Assembly (NCBI RefSeq): GCF_005938625.1
Contig: NZ_VCNJ01000015.1
Span: 1-64,000, forward strand
Length of the DNA stretch: 64,000 bases
Origin: Pseudomonas fluorescens
GTDB taxonomy: Bacteria; Pseudomonadota; Gammaproteobacteria; Pseudomonadales; Pseudomonadaceae
Direction of reading: 5' to 3'
Shown here: positions 41,706-49,767 of the stretch, in pieces
How positions within the stretch are numbered: position 1 is the stretch's first letter
How the letters are laid out: the number at the start of each line of letters is the position of its first letter
Notes under the pieces: model-generated
The model's database searches: none
Seen by the model: the letters and a program-made list of their open reading frames with translations, nothing else
What the model was told of the DNA's origin: nothing
Made by a program: the position numbers and the translations under genes

Positions 41706-42011
41706 ATGAACAGCAAAACCCTAATCGCCAGCCTGGCCCTCGTCGCCGGCATTGCCGGGATCAGCCCACTTGTTCAAGCGGCGCAAACCTCAAATGAACA
41801 GGCCGTGCAATCCCCGGTCAGCGACCGCGAACTGAAGGTCAACGACCGCGCCCCGGACATTTATCAGCGCAGTGAAAAAGCCATCGACTGGAAAGCCAAG
41901 GGCCTGAAAAAGCCTGTTGATCAGGCGCAATGGGTACAGATCAATGACCAGTACGTCATGGTGATGATCACCAACGGGACGATTGTCGAGATGAAACCGG
42001 TCGAGCGCTAG
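41706..42011 (+). CDS. RcnB family periplasmic protein
   Basis: A 101-residue exported protein with a signal peptide (cleavage after VQA). The mature domain has the RcnB pattern: a helical Asp/Lys-rich part, then VDQAQWVQINDQYVMVMITN-GTIVEM. RcnB affects nickel/cobalt export in E. coli; many homologues like this one lack the exporter next door and have unknown roles. A strong GGAGG site lies ahead of the ATG. Confidence 0.8.
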   Translation: MNSKTLIASLALVAGIAGISPLVQAAQTSNEQAVQSPVSDRELKVNDRAPDIYQRSEKAIDWKAKGLKKPVDQAQWVQINDQYVMVMITNGTIVEMKPVER

Positions 42012-42105
42012 AAAATACCAGCCAGAAAGAGCTATGCGAGACTTGCTTTACCAACGATTTCTGTCGCTTAATCGAGCCAAAGGAATGGCTCACTAAGGAC
42101 AGTTA

Positions 42106-43230
42106 ATGTTTATTACATCCGCTAGCCCGGAAGACGTGCTCCGTTGGTTCAAGAATGCCGACCATGGCCAAGAAGTTCTTTGCTTGCTGTTGGCAAACGA
42201 GAGAAGTCTTGCCGCCAGCACCAGTAAAGATGGAAGCGGCCTGCTTTCCTTAATAAAAAATTACTCCAAAACCAACGTCGCCTTGGGCAGTCGTATCGCA
42301 TTTCTCGTTTTTCATGCTCAAGCGGAAAAAATGTTGGAACTGCCAGGAGCCAGGAGTACGCGCAAGATATTTTTCGCCGATAACCTGTTAGCGCCTGAGA
42401 GTCACGTCACATTACCTCTGAGTGAGGTGCCTGTTTTCAAAGATGTCAGTGAAGACGATTTTGCCCGTCGCATGATCCTTGCCGAAGAGACCGCCGAGTC
42501 AACCTTGCAACTGGACGCCAGTTTCGTTGAGCTGCTAGGGATTGACGCGCAAAGCTTGCCCGCCATTTGTACTTTTGTCCGAGGTATTGATGAGGTGGCA
42601 GTCAAGTCGTTGCCCGCTCAATGGACGCAAAAGGAAGTGCAGGAGTATTTCCATGCGCTGCAGGCATTTTTGGACGAGCTGGATGCAACTCCGCTTCCAC
42701 CGCCGATGGGGGGTATCGAACAGGCTTATGGGCATCTAGCTGATTTGATCGTTTCCATCGAGGCCAACAAGAGGAAAGTCGACAAGGTCTTGCTGGCGCT
42801 CGCCAAACATTCCAGTTTGCCGGAATCGGAGCAGCGATTGGTCGACGGTTTTATCAAAGAACAGAGCGGGACAACAGAAGCTCTCCAAGCGCTTTTCTCC
42901 CAATTGCCATCCATCGATTTTTCGCTTGCGAGCCAGGAGTCGCGACGACTCAAATGTTTGCGATTGGCGGAGAGTATTGATAGCGCGCTGGAATTACTTC
43001 GTGCTTACCACGTTGACCGTTTTAATGAGACCGAAGAGCTGCAACTGGAAAGAATCGAAAGGCGCCAGGCTCAACTTTCTGAGTTTGTTCATAAACTTGC
43101 TGCTAAGCGTACACGTACAACACTGGGCGCCCCGCGTGCGCTTCCAGCAGGTTTCTGGACGGTATTGGGGCGGGCTAAAGACATATTGGATATCACCAAA
43201 ACATTGTCGGAACTCCTGAAACCTTCATAA
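42106..43230 (+). CDS. Orphan hypothetical protein
   Basis: I do not recognise this 374-residue protein. It appears cytoplasmic (no signal peptide or membrane segment) and mostly helical in the C-terminal half (VSIEANKRKVDKVLLALAKH, ETEELQLERIERRQAQLSEF), which may form coiled coils. The N-terminal part mixes strands and helices (GSRIAFLVFHAQAEKMLELP), with a central SLPAICTFVRGIDEVAVKSL. A Pro-rich linker (DATPLPPPMGG) divides the halves. Codon use is more A/T-rich than its neighbours, suggesting recent acquisition. It ends eight bases before the convergent diguanylate cyclase gene. Confidence 0.75.
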   Translation: MFITSASPEDVLRWFKNADHGQEVLCLLLANERSLAASTSKDGSGLLSLIKNYSKTNVALGSRIAFLVFHAQAEKMLELPGARSTRKIFFADNLLAPESHVTLPLSEVPVFKDVSEDDFARRMILAEETAESTLQLDASFVELLGIDAQSLPAICTFVRGIDEVAVKSLPAQWTQKEVQEYFHALQAFLDELDATPLPPPMGGIEQAYGHLADLIVSIEANKRKVDKVLLALAKHSSLPESEQRLVDGFIKEQSGTTEALQALFSQLPSIDFSLASQESRRLKCLRLAESIDSALELLRAYHVDRFNETEELQLERIERRQAQLSEFVHKLAAKRTRTTLGAPRALPAGFWTVLGRAKDILDITKTLSELLKPS

Positions 43231-43238
43231 CCCCAGTA

Positions 43239-44306
43239 TCAGGCTCTGATGTTTTCAACCTGATGCCCCAGCCGATACTGATTATTGCCACTGCGCTTGG
43301 CCTCATACATCGCCAGATCGGCAATGTGCAGCAAGCGATCCATCGCCGTCGCATGGTCCGGAAACACCGCCACGCCAAGGCTGGTGCCGATGTGGCGCTG
43401 GTCGTTGCCGATGCTGATCGGGGGCGACAGTTCGATGAAAATTTTCTGGCAGATGCTGCGGGCTTCGTCCTGCAAACTCAGGCTCGGTGCCAGGCCTTGC
43501 AGGATCACCACGAACTCATCACCGCCAATGCGCGCGACGGTGTCGGTGGCACGCAGGATGCGTTTCAGCCGCGTGGCCATGGTGATCAGCACCCGGTCGC
43601 CGGCGGCATGGCCGTAACGGTCGTTGATGGTTTTGAAGCCGTTGAGGTCGACGAACACCAGTGCGACACGAGTCTCGGTCTGCCACGCGTGATCCAGCGC
43701 TTCCGACAAGCGTTGTTCCAGCACCAGGCGATTGGCCAGGCCAGTCAGCGGATCGAAGTGGGCGAGATGTTGCAGGTAGCTGGCCGATGCTTTTTCTTCG
43801 GTAATGTCGCGCACCACGCCCATCATTTTCACCACCGCGTCGTGGTCGTTGCGCACCACGTTGCCGGTTTCCCGTAACCAACGAATGGTGCCGTCGGGCC
43901 AGACCACGCGGTATTCCTCGTCGTGGTTTTCGCCAGTCTCCAGGCAACGCAGTTCGCCTTCGCGCACCTTGGTGCGGTCGTCCGGATGGACACAGGAACA
44001 GAACAGCGCATAGGACGGGGTGATCTCGCCGATCTTGAACCCGAACATGCCGTAAATCGCATCCGACCAGTACAGCCGATCCGTGTCGACTTCCCAGTCC
44101 CACGTACCGATGCGCGCAAAGTACTGGCTGCGCTTGAAACGCTCGACGTCGCCATCCTTCTGAGTGCTCCGGCCATCGACGGTCCGTGTCAGCAGATCCC
44201 GGTATTGCGCAAGCTGCCTGCGCAAACCGCGTTCGCGCCACAACAGCAGAGCGATGATGGCGAGCAAGATCGCGCCCATGGCAAGGCTGATCCAGAACAG
44301 AGTCAT
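43239..44306 (-). CDS. Membrane-anchored PAS-GGDEF diguanylate cyclase
   Basis: A 355-residue protein predicted to make cyclic di-GMP. An N-terminal membrane helix (residues about 3-22) is followed by a short coiled region, a PAS fold (IGTWDWEVDTDRLYWSDAIY ... VVWPDGTIRWLRETGNVV) and its PAC end VVRDITEEK, then the GGDEF domain from HFDPLTGLANR. The active site reads IGGDEFVV with all catalytic residues, and RATD five residues upstream is an intact inhibitory I-site. No EAL domain. Convergent with the orphan gene. Confidence 0.93.
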   Translation of the reverse strand: MTLFWISLAMGAILLAIIALLLWRERGLRRQLAQYRDLLTRTVDGRSTQKDGDVERFKRSQYFARIGTWDWEVDTDRLYWSDAIYGMFGFKIGEITPSYALFCSCVHPDDRTKVREGELRCLETGENHDEEYRVVWPDGTIRWLRETGNVVRNDHDAVVKMMGVVRDITEEKASASYLQHLAHFDPLTGLANRLVLEQRLSEALDHAWQTETRVALVFVDLNGFKTINDRYGHAAGDRVLITMATRLKRILRATDTVARIGGDEFVVILQGLAPSLSLQDEARSICQKIFIELSPPISIGNDQRHIGTSLGVAVFPDHATAMDRLLHIADLAMYEAKRSGNNQYRLGHQVENIRA

Positions 44307-44469
44307 TCGGGCGCTGCCAGCATGGCGGGTCGATCCGTGGGGTAGTGGCGGTTGGCTATGTTAATGCTTCAATACTCAGTTCCGATACCACGTTGATCTG
44401 CGCTGGCAGGTTGCCAATCACCGGCATTTCTGGGAAAACGGCGGCCAGCCGAACAATAGAGTGAATGTT

Positions 44470-44808
44470 ATGAATGATGAACTGCAGGTAATCGATCTTC
44501 AGGTCGGCGAAGGCAAAGCCGCCGTCAAAGGCGCGCTGATCACCACCCAATACACCGGCTGGCTGGAAGACGGCAGCGAGTTCGATTCTTCCTACAGCCG
44601 TGGCAAACCTTTCCAGTGCGTGATTGGCACCGGGCGGGTGATCAAGGGCTGGGATCAGGGCTTGATGGGGATGCAGGTGGGGGGCAAGCGAAAATTGTTG
44701 GTGCCGGCGCATCTGGGGTATGGCGAGCGGACGATGGGCAAGATTCCGCCGGGTTCGAATCTGGTGTTTGAGATTGAGTTGTTGGAAGTGCTGACGCGGG
44801 AGGATTGA
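44470..44808 (+). CDS. FKBP-type peptidyl-prolyl cis-trans isomerase
   Basis: A 112-residue single-domain FKBP without a signal peptide. Typical core: VQYTG-like TTQYTGWLEDGSEFDSSY, GKPFQCVIGTGRVIKGWDQG, GKRKLLVPAHLGYG and IPPGSNLVFEIELLEV. The start is ATG 44470, since the earlier GTG adds only three residues. Solitary gene; a hairpin follows the stop. Confidence 0.92.
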   Translation: MNDELQVIDLQVGEGKAAVKGALITTQYTGWLEDGSEFDSSYSRGKPFQCVIGTGRVIKGWDQGLMGMQVGGKRKLLVPAHLGYGERTMGKIPPGSNLVFEIELLEVLTRED

Positions 44809-44829
44809 GGTGGGGGGCGGGAGCTGGAT

Positions 44830-44854
44830 CGGATGAAGCTCGTAACTTCATCCG
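44830..44854. terminator. Hairpin between convergent genes
   Basis: CGGATGAAG and CTTCATCCG, nine pairs around a 7-nt loop. There is no clear T run, so termination is likely but unproven; it could serve both the FKBP and the immunity gene. Confidence 0.45.
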
Positions 44855-44871
44855 AATGTAGCCAGGGATGA

Positions 44872-45207
44872 TCAGGTGAATACGTCGATATCGTCGAGCG
44901 TGTCTTCAATGATCCCTTGTAGCGAAGGGTGCATTCGCTTCACTGATTCGAGTGCCGCAAAAACTGTTTCAGTATCCAGCTCGCCATGTCGGCGAGCGAT
45001 GTGCCCGAGTGCATTAGCCGCAGCGGCCACAATTGCTTCGGTTTTGCTGGCCAGGTATTTCAGGCAGATGTCCTGAGCCCAGTTTCTGTCGGTTTCATTC
45101 AGGCCAATGGATACGAGTGCGGCGATTACGTTTGCATCCGTGTCGCTGCCAAGGAGTCTTATGGCCTCGTCATGGCTTATGGATGGATCTTGATAGATGA
45201 GGCTCAC
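44872..45207 (-). CDS. Bacteriocin immunity protein (HEAT-like)
   Basis: A 111-residue acidic, all-helical protein. The helices repeat in a HEAT-like way: ANVIAALVSIGLNETDRNWA, LKYLASKTEAIVAAAANALG and TVFAALESVKRMHPSLQGII. The GTG start at 45207 overlaps the stop of the toxin gene by four bases, the standard layout for a toxin and its immunity protein. A second protein of the same fold and pattern lies at 46981. Its target is presumably the C-terminal domain of the adjacent toxin. Confidence 0.72.
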   Translation of the reverse strand: MSLIYQDPSISHDEAIRLLGSDTDANVIAALVSIGLNETDRNWAQDICLKYLASKTEAIVAAAANALGHIARRHGELDTETVFAALESVKRMHPSLQGIIEDTLDDIDVFT

Positions 45208-46442
45208 TTTGTATCTCCCAGGATTCTGCCTTTGCTGTCTACTTTTTTAGCCTTGATCAGTGCATTTTTCATGTCTTGATGAAGTTTATCCCATGGCCTA
45301 ACGTGGCCGTGATAGACCTCTCCACCTGTTCGATCAAAAACAACAAGCTCGTTTGTCTCTGGATCAATTCCGATTCTGCGTGGTGATGTAGGTTTGACCT
45401 GAACTGAGGTTTCTAACGCTTCTTGACCATTGGTCGGTCCTTTACTTTTGATGGATGTATCCGTTTTGCCGTGATAACTGGCTGCGTCGAACTCAAGCGC
45501 CAAAACTATATAAAGGGGGCTAATTCCTGAGCTTGCAGGAAAAACCAAGATGAAATCGCGGTAATCAGGCGGGTAAACCGGATTAACGATGATCTTGTCT
45601 GCTTGCTCAGTCGGCGGGTAAATCCAGATCTGAGGTACTCGTGGCGTGCTTTCCAGCGGTGGAATTACCGTTGTCTTGGTGGGGTCTACGGCGGGTGTCC
45701 AGATCAATTTTGCGCCATTACCGAAATCTGCGACTTGATGGGTGCCTTGCTTCACGAACCGTACGACAGGAATCATCTCCCAATCGCTGCGCGTCTGGGT
45801 GTTGTACCCATATCCTTTCAAGGTGCCGTCGGCCTGTTGTTCTAAACGCAATCGGATACGAGTGCGACCTTTCTCAAGCGATTTAAGTTGTTCTTCTGTG
45901 TATAGCGAGCTGTCGCCCAAACTCGAAGGCCAAAGCAGAGCAACCATGCCGAGCAATGCACCAGCGACAACACCTCCCGTCACTGCACTTGCACCACTCA
46001 CTGCACTTGCGCCTGGGCTTGCAGTGGTAGTCGTAGCTAATAAAAGCGTTCCTGCCGCAGCGGGAAAATTACGGCCTCCTACTTTTTTCAGCGGGATGTT
46101 GCCAGCAGTGTCTCGTTCGCGGCCGCCCAACAAAGACAACTCTCCAAAATCAGCCAACTTCTCGACCGGAATAAATCCGGTACTACTGACATGGTTGATT
46201 ACACCATCCGGAAGTTGGCAGCTTTTAGCGAACACGCAACCTTTTGCATCGGGCATAGGCTGTTGTGGCTGTTTGATTAGGCTATTTTCGTAGGCTTGCT
46301 GTCTGGCAAGCATGTCGTCATAGGCGGTTTGTCTAGCTTCCCGCTCTGCCAACTCGCTGTCGGTCATGTAGCGGCTAGTGATGTGGTGTCCGTCACCGGC
46401 CGGTGGATTTTGAACCCGAGGTCTGTCTGTCTTACGCACCAT
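45204..46442 (-). CDS. S-type pyocin domain bacteriocin/toxin
   Basis: A 412-residue toxin. N-terminal region: RPRVQNPPAGDGHHITSRYM and a helical EREARQTAYDDMLARQQAYE, then CVFAKSCQLPDG. A hydrophobic Ala/Gly stretch lies near 125-170. An S-type pyocin domain follows (SSLGDSSLYTEEQL, ADGTLKGYGYNTQTRSDWEM, VPQIWIYPP). The last 60 residues (RIGIDPETNELVVFDRT, GHVRPWDKLHQDMKNAL) form the killing domain, resembling polymorphic-toxin or tRNase-type ends with conserved His/Trp; the exact class is uncertain. Immunity gene directly downstream. No receptor-binding domain is obvious, so delivery may be by another system. Confidence 0.82.
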   Translation of the reverse strand: MVRKTDRPRVQNPPAGDGHHITSRYMTDSELAEREARQTAYDDMLARQQAYENSLIKQPQQPMPDAKGCVFAKSCQLPDGVINHVSSTGFIPVEKLADFGELSLLGGRERDTAGNIPLKKVGGRNFPAAAGTLLLATTTTASPGASAVSGASAVTGGVVAGALLGMVALLWPSSLGDSSLYTEEQLKSLEKGRTRIRLRLEQQADGTLKGYGYNTQTRSDWEMIPVVRFVKQGTHQVADFGNGAKLIWTPAVDPTKTTVIPPLESTPRVPQIWIYPPTEQADKIIVNPVYPPDYRDFILVFPASSGISPLYIVLALEFDAASYHGKTDTSIKSKGPTNGQEALETSVQVKPTSPRRIGIDPETNELVVFDRTGGEVYHGHVRPWDKLHQDMKNALIKAKKVDSKGRILGDTK

Positions 46443-46550
46443 GAGCGTCCTTGTTCTTTCGTCAGAAAACGATGCGGACGCTAAATGAATGGGCGTTTGA
46501 TGGATGTAGGACGGGTCTGAAATTGCGACAGTTGTTACAAGTGTAAAAAA

Positions 46551-46814
46551 TCAGGATTGGTACATCGGCAGGTACGCCAACTCGCGTGAAGAGAACTTGT
46601 CGATTCTGCCATTGAGCACATCGTTGAGTCGCGGCTGAGTAATGCCCAAGCGTTTGGCAGCTTCTTTTTGAGGCAGCTTCCAAGCTCGAATGGTCTCGCA
46701 GAGCGTGCGCATTTGTTTGGCCCGCAGGCGCATATTGGCGGCGTCCTGTGGGGAATCTTCCAGTGCATCCCAGACACAAGAGAAGCTTTGGAATTGGGGG
46801 TGATGTTCCTTCAT
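46551..46814 (-). CDS. HigA-like XRE family regulator, without toxin partner
   Basis: An 87-residue helix-turn-helix protein of the type that acts as antitoxin in RelE/HigB-type systems: MRLRAKQMRTLCETIRAWKL, then PQKEAAKRLGITQPRLNDVL (HTH) and DKFSSRELAYLPM. Normally a small toxin gene precedes such a protein; here only repeats lie upstream on its strand, so it seems to be an orphan. It may regulate the adjacent toxin gene (109 bases away, same strand). Confidence 0.75.
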   Translation of the reverse strand: MKEHHPQFQSFSCVWDALEDSPQDAANMRLRAKQMRTLCETIRAWKLPQKEAAKRLGITQPRLNDVLNGRIDKFSSRELAYLPMYQS

Positions 46815-46868
46815 GGTTTGAGCCTTCCTGGGTTTCGGCTTTCAGATACTCGTCAGCTGAAAGAACGC

Positions 46869-46962
46869 TTTCGCGAGCAGGCTCGCTCCCACATTGGAAC
46901 GGCGGTGTACTCGAATGCCGTGAGTAACCGCGAAAACCTGTGGGAGCGAGCCTGCTCGCGAA
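46869..46962. repeat. Inverted REP pair
   Basis: TTCGCGAGCAGGCTCGCTCC and its inverse flank 45 unique bases between the HigA-like and immunity-like genes. Confidence 0.9.
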
Positions 46963-46980
46963 GAACGATCACGCGGTCAA

Positions 46981-47250
46981 TCAGGCTGCGTGTGCCATCT
47001 CGGCCAGTGTGTCGGCCACGGTTTTTTGCAGTGAGGGGAACCGGCGGGTCACGCGGCGCAGTGCGGGTAGCACGGCGTCGATTTCCAGTTCATCGAGTTG
47101 GGGAAGGACGGTGACGGCGGAGGCGACGATGGTTTCGCGTTCGCTTTCGAAGAGCACCAGGCAGGCGTTCTGTGCCCAGCGTCCGTCGCGTTCGTTGAAG
47201 CCCATGGCTACCAGTGCCGCGACGACTTGTGCATCTGTTTTGATGGACAT
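46981..47250 (-). CDS. Second immunity-like protein (paralogue of 44872-45207)
   Basis: An 89-residue helical protein. Aligned by eye with the immunity protein at 44872 it shares TDAxVxAALVxxGxNExDxx, WAQ, ETIVASAVxxL and FPSLQKTVADTL, roughly 40 percent identity. It lacks the first 20 residues of that protein and has no adjacent toxin, which suggests a duplicated or orphaned immunity gene. It is co-directional with the DUF6124 gene two bases upstream and thus in its operon. Confidence 0.7.
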   Translation of the reverse strand: MSIKTDAQVVAALVAMGFNERDGRWAQNACLVLFESERETIVASAVTVLPQLDELEIDAVLPALRRVTRRFPSLQKTVADTLAEMAHAA

Positions 47251-47252
47251 GT

Positions 47253-47633
47253 TTATTGCCTCAGTGCGGGTTCGATTTTGTCGAGGGCGCGGTTGACCGC
47301 GAGTTCGCCGAGCATGACCACTTGCTGGATGCCGAGCACGGTGTTGCGGTAGGGCGAGTCGAGCAGGGCGGCGAAGTCGCTGAGCATGACGCTGGCCGAA
47401 GCCATGGATTCGCAGGCGTGGGCCATGAGGTCTTCGGCGCCGGTGTTGGGGTCGACGAGGAACATGGTGCTGGGTCTGCGCGGTGGTGAAGGCGGTGTGG
47501 GTTTCAGGTAGTGATCGAGGGCGCGTTCGGCGGCTTCGTGGAGTTTTCTGGAGCCCGGGGTGGAATAGGGGGACGTTGGATTCGGATCGATTTCCGCGTC
47601 TGTTTCAGGTGGATTCGGCGTTACTTTGAACAT
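47253..47633 (-). CDS. DUF6124 family protein
   Basis: A 126-residue protein: a disordered Pro-rich N-terminus (TPNPPETDAEIDPNPTSPYS), then RKLHEAAERALDHYL and a helical core ending SDFAALLDSPYRNTVLGIQQ and VVMLGELAVNRALDKIEP. It matches a Pseudomonas-specific family of unknown function, usually found in several copies per genome. The start is ATG 47633, following a long, structured leader. It shares an operon with the second immunity-like gene. Confidence 0.78.
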   Translation of the reverse strand: MFKVTPNPPETDAEIDPNPTSPYSTPGSRKLHEAAERALDHYLKPTPPSPPRRPSTMFLVDPNTGAEDLMAHACESMASASVMLSDFAALLDSPYRNTVLGIQQVVMLGELAVNRALDKIEPALRQ

Positions 47634-48069
47634 GGTGTAGGTTTCCAAATTGATGCCGACACCACCTCGCGACTAAACGAAAAGGTGGCAGCTGTACGCA
47701 GGTTAGTCGACCGGTAAACCCACCAAAACCGGCGCACCCGAAGGCGCCCTGCGCACAGCTACCATTGAGTGAGGTATCGAAATACCTACTGTCTGGAACG
47801 TTGTGCAGTTTAAGTAGATTACCGAGCGACTAAACCCGATCACTGAACATTCAGTGACGCGAACCAAGTTACCGGTAGCCCTCAAGCCGCACAAGCCGGC
47901 GGATTCTGGCGTAGTTGTAGGCAAAGGCGCAAGGCGCTGTAGCCTTGTGGCTGATGTCTAAATGATGCTGCGTTTGACTGGACGCCTTCGCGAGCAAGCT
48001 CGCTCCCACATTTGAAATGCGTACCCCTGTGGGAGCGAGCTTGCTCGCGAAGGCGCCTTCAAAATCACC
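47634..48069 (-). other. Structured leader upstream of the DUF6124 gene
   Basis: About 435 bases without a gene. Read on the minus strand, 47634-47900 contains several stems close to the gene: GGCGCC-TTCGGG-TGCGCC, GCCACC with AGGTGGT, and TCACTGAA/TTCAGTGA further upstream; GCGACTAAAC occurs twice (47668 and 47826). The distal part (47982-48056) is an inverted REP pair. The layout suggests a folded 5' UTR or regulatory RNA of the DUF6124 gene; no ORF was found in it. Confidence 0.5.
47982..48056. repeat. Inverted REP pair
   Basis: CGCCTTCGCGAGCAAGCTCG and its inverse with only a short spacer; it ends just before the stop of the FtrA-like gene. Confidence 0.9.
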
Positions 48070-49044
48070 TCAGGATTCAACCCTCACACCCCGCCCAAAC
48101 CGCTCCCTATACACCGACGGCGGCACCCCCACCACCCCACGAAACGCCACACGAAAACTCTCCACCGACCGATAACCGCAACGCTCGGCGATCTGCTCGG
48201 TATTGTCCGGCGTGCTCTCCAGCAACTCCCGCGCCCGCGCCAACCGTTCGTGCTGCAACCACGCCTTGGGCGACTGCCCACTGGCCTCGGTAAAACGCCG
48301 CAGAAACGTACGCTCACTCATCGCCGCTTCACTGGCCAGATCACGCACTTCCAGCGGTTCATGCAAACGCTCGCGCGCCCATTGCATCACCCGCGACAGA
48401 TCGTTGCGCGGCGTCGGGCTGACCGGGGTCGGAATGAACTGTGCCTGACCGCCAGTACGTTGCGGCGACATCACCAGACGCCGCGCCACCGAGTTGGCGA
48501 CTTGCGTGCCGAAGTCCCGCGCCACCAAATGCAGGCAGGCGTCGATTCCGGCAGCGCTGCCGGCTGAGGTGATCAACTGACCGGAATCGACGTAAAGCAC
48601 ATCGGCATCGACGGCAATCGCCGGGAAGCGCTGCGCCAGTTCCGCCGTGTAACGCCAATGGGTGGTGGCGCCGTGGCCGTCGAGCAAACCGGTGGCCGCC
48701 AGCACAAATACACCGGAGCAGATCGACAGCAATCGCGCGCCCCGGGCATGGGCCTGACACAGCGCGTCGATCAATGCTGGAGGCACCGCTGCGTTACGGT
48801 CGCGCCAGCCGGGAATGATGATGGTGCGCGCCTCGGCCAACAATTCCAGACCGCCATCGGCCAGCACCTGAATCCCGCCCAAGGCACGCATCGGGCCTTT
48901 ATCGACCGCCGCAATGGCGTGGGTGTACCACGGGAAATCGAACTCCGGCCGGGTCAGGCCGAAGACCTCAACGGCGATGCCGAACTCGAATGTGCAGAGG
49001 CCGTCGTAGGCCAGAATCGCGACCAGACCTGGTGATGTCGGCAT
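48070..49044 (-). CDS. ftrA: GlxA/FtrA-type AraC family regulator
   Basis: A 324-residue regulator with an N-terminal DJ-1/PfpI-like domain (AILAYDGLCTFEFGIAVEVF, IIIPGWRD, and LLSICSGVFVLAATG with the nucleophile-elbow Cys) and a C-terminal AraC DNA-binding domain with two helix-turn-helix motifs (LEVRDLASEAAMSERTFLRR, NTEQIAERCGYRSVESFRVA). Start ATG 49044 was chosen because homology begins at MPTSPGLVAIL. It is divergent from a rhodanese gene that it probably controls. Confidence 0.87.
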   Translation of the reverse strand: MPTSPGLVAILAYDGLCTFEFGIAVEVFGLTRPEFDFPWYTHAIAAVDKGPMRALGGIQVLADGGLELLAEARTIIIPGWRDRNAAVPPALIDALCQAHARGARLLSICSGVFVLAATGLLDGHGATTHWRYTAELAQRFPAIAVDADVLYVDSGQLITSAGSAAGIDACLHLVARDFGTQVANSVARRLVMSPQRTGGQAQFIPTPVSPTPRNDLSRVMQWARERLHEPLEVRDLASEAAMSERTFLRRFTEASGQSPKAWLQHERLARARELLESTPDNTEQIAERCGYRSVESFRVAFRGVVGVPPSVYRERFGRGVRVES

Positions 49045-49145
49045 TTGGCGGAAAATTCCCGGTGAGTGTCTTGTGCGCCACTGTAGCCGCAAGCGGCCGC
49101 TCGATAAAGTCTGCTCACACCCGTTCAGACAAAGGAGCAACACCC

Positions 49146-49574
49146 ATGACCAGCCTCGTTCGCGACATCCCTGCAGCACCGTCGGCAATCGCGCTGATGC
49201 ACTTCAGCAATCGTCTGACCTTCGAAACCGATTGTTCCGACGTCTTCAGTAGCCAGGAGGCTGGCGAGATCGATTTTGTTCTGGTCGATGTCCGTGGGCC
49301 GCTGGCCTTTGAGCGCGGGCATGTACCGGGGGCGATCAATATTCCGAACCGGTTGCTGACGGCGGCAGAACTGGCCAGCTACCCGAAAACCACGCTGTTC
49401 GTGGTCTATTGCGCCGGCCCGCACTGCAACGGCGCGAACAAAGCGGCGGTGAAACTGGCGGCGCTGGGTTATCCGGTCAAGGAGATGATCGGCGGCGTGA
49501 CCGGATGGCTCGATGAAGGTTTTCAACTGAGCCTGACGCCTGCGGCCAAATCCGCAATCGGCTGCGAATGCTGA
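49146..49574 (+). CDS. Rhodanese-like sulfurtransferase
   Basis: A 142-residue single-domain rhodanese. The fold is marked by DFVLVDVRGPLAFERGHVPG and AINIPNRL; the active-site Cys is in VVYCAGPHCNGANKAA, with a second Cys five residues on. The C-terminus is GGVTGWLDEGFQL. It transfers sulfane sulfur or senses redox state; the acceptor is unknown. Divergent from the FtrA-like gene, the pairing that suggests one regulon. Confidence 0.88.
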   Translation: MTSLVRDIPAAPSAIALMHFSNRLTFETDCSDVFSSQEAGEIDFVLVDVRGPLAFERGHVPGAINIPNRLLTAAELASYPKTTLFVVYCAGPHCNGANKAAVKLAALGYPVKEMIGGVTGWLDEGFQLSLTPAAKSAIGCEC

Positions 49575-49580
49575 TCCCCT

Positions 49581-49666
49581 TGTAGGAGCTGCCGAAGGCT
49601 GCGATCTCTTGATTGTGATGGTTAAAAAAACAGATCAAAAGATCGCAGCCTGCGGCAGCTCCTACA
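49581..49666. repeat. Inverted REP pair (GTAGGAGCTGCCG type)
   Basis: TGTAGGAGCTGCCGAAGGCT and its inverse enclose a spacer with the repeated hexamer GATCAA-like arms (GATCTCTTGATT / CAGATCAAAAGATC). Confidence 0.9.
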
Positions 49667-49726
49667 GAAAAATCAGCGATTTTCTGCGCTGAAAACACGC
49701 TTGTCCTACAGCCTTTGCACCACGAC

Positions 49727-49767
49727 GGCGCACCCCTTGACCCCGGTCAATCGGTGCGCCGATTTTT
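49727..49767 (+). terminator. Long composite hairpin with T run
   Basis: GGCGCACC pairs with GGTGCGCC, enclosing a second stem TTGACC/GGTCAA, and is followed by GATTTTT. Reads as a terminator on the plus strand, but 150 bases beyond the rhodanese stop; it may end that message or an unseen short transcript. Confidence 0.7.
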
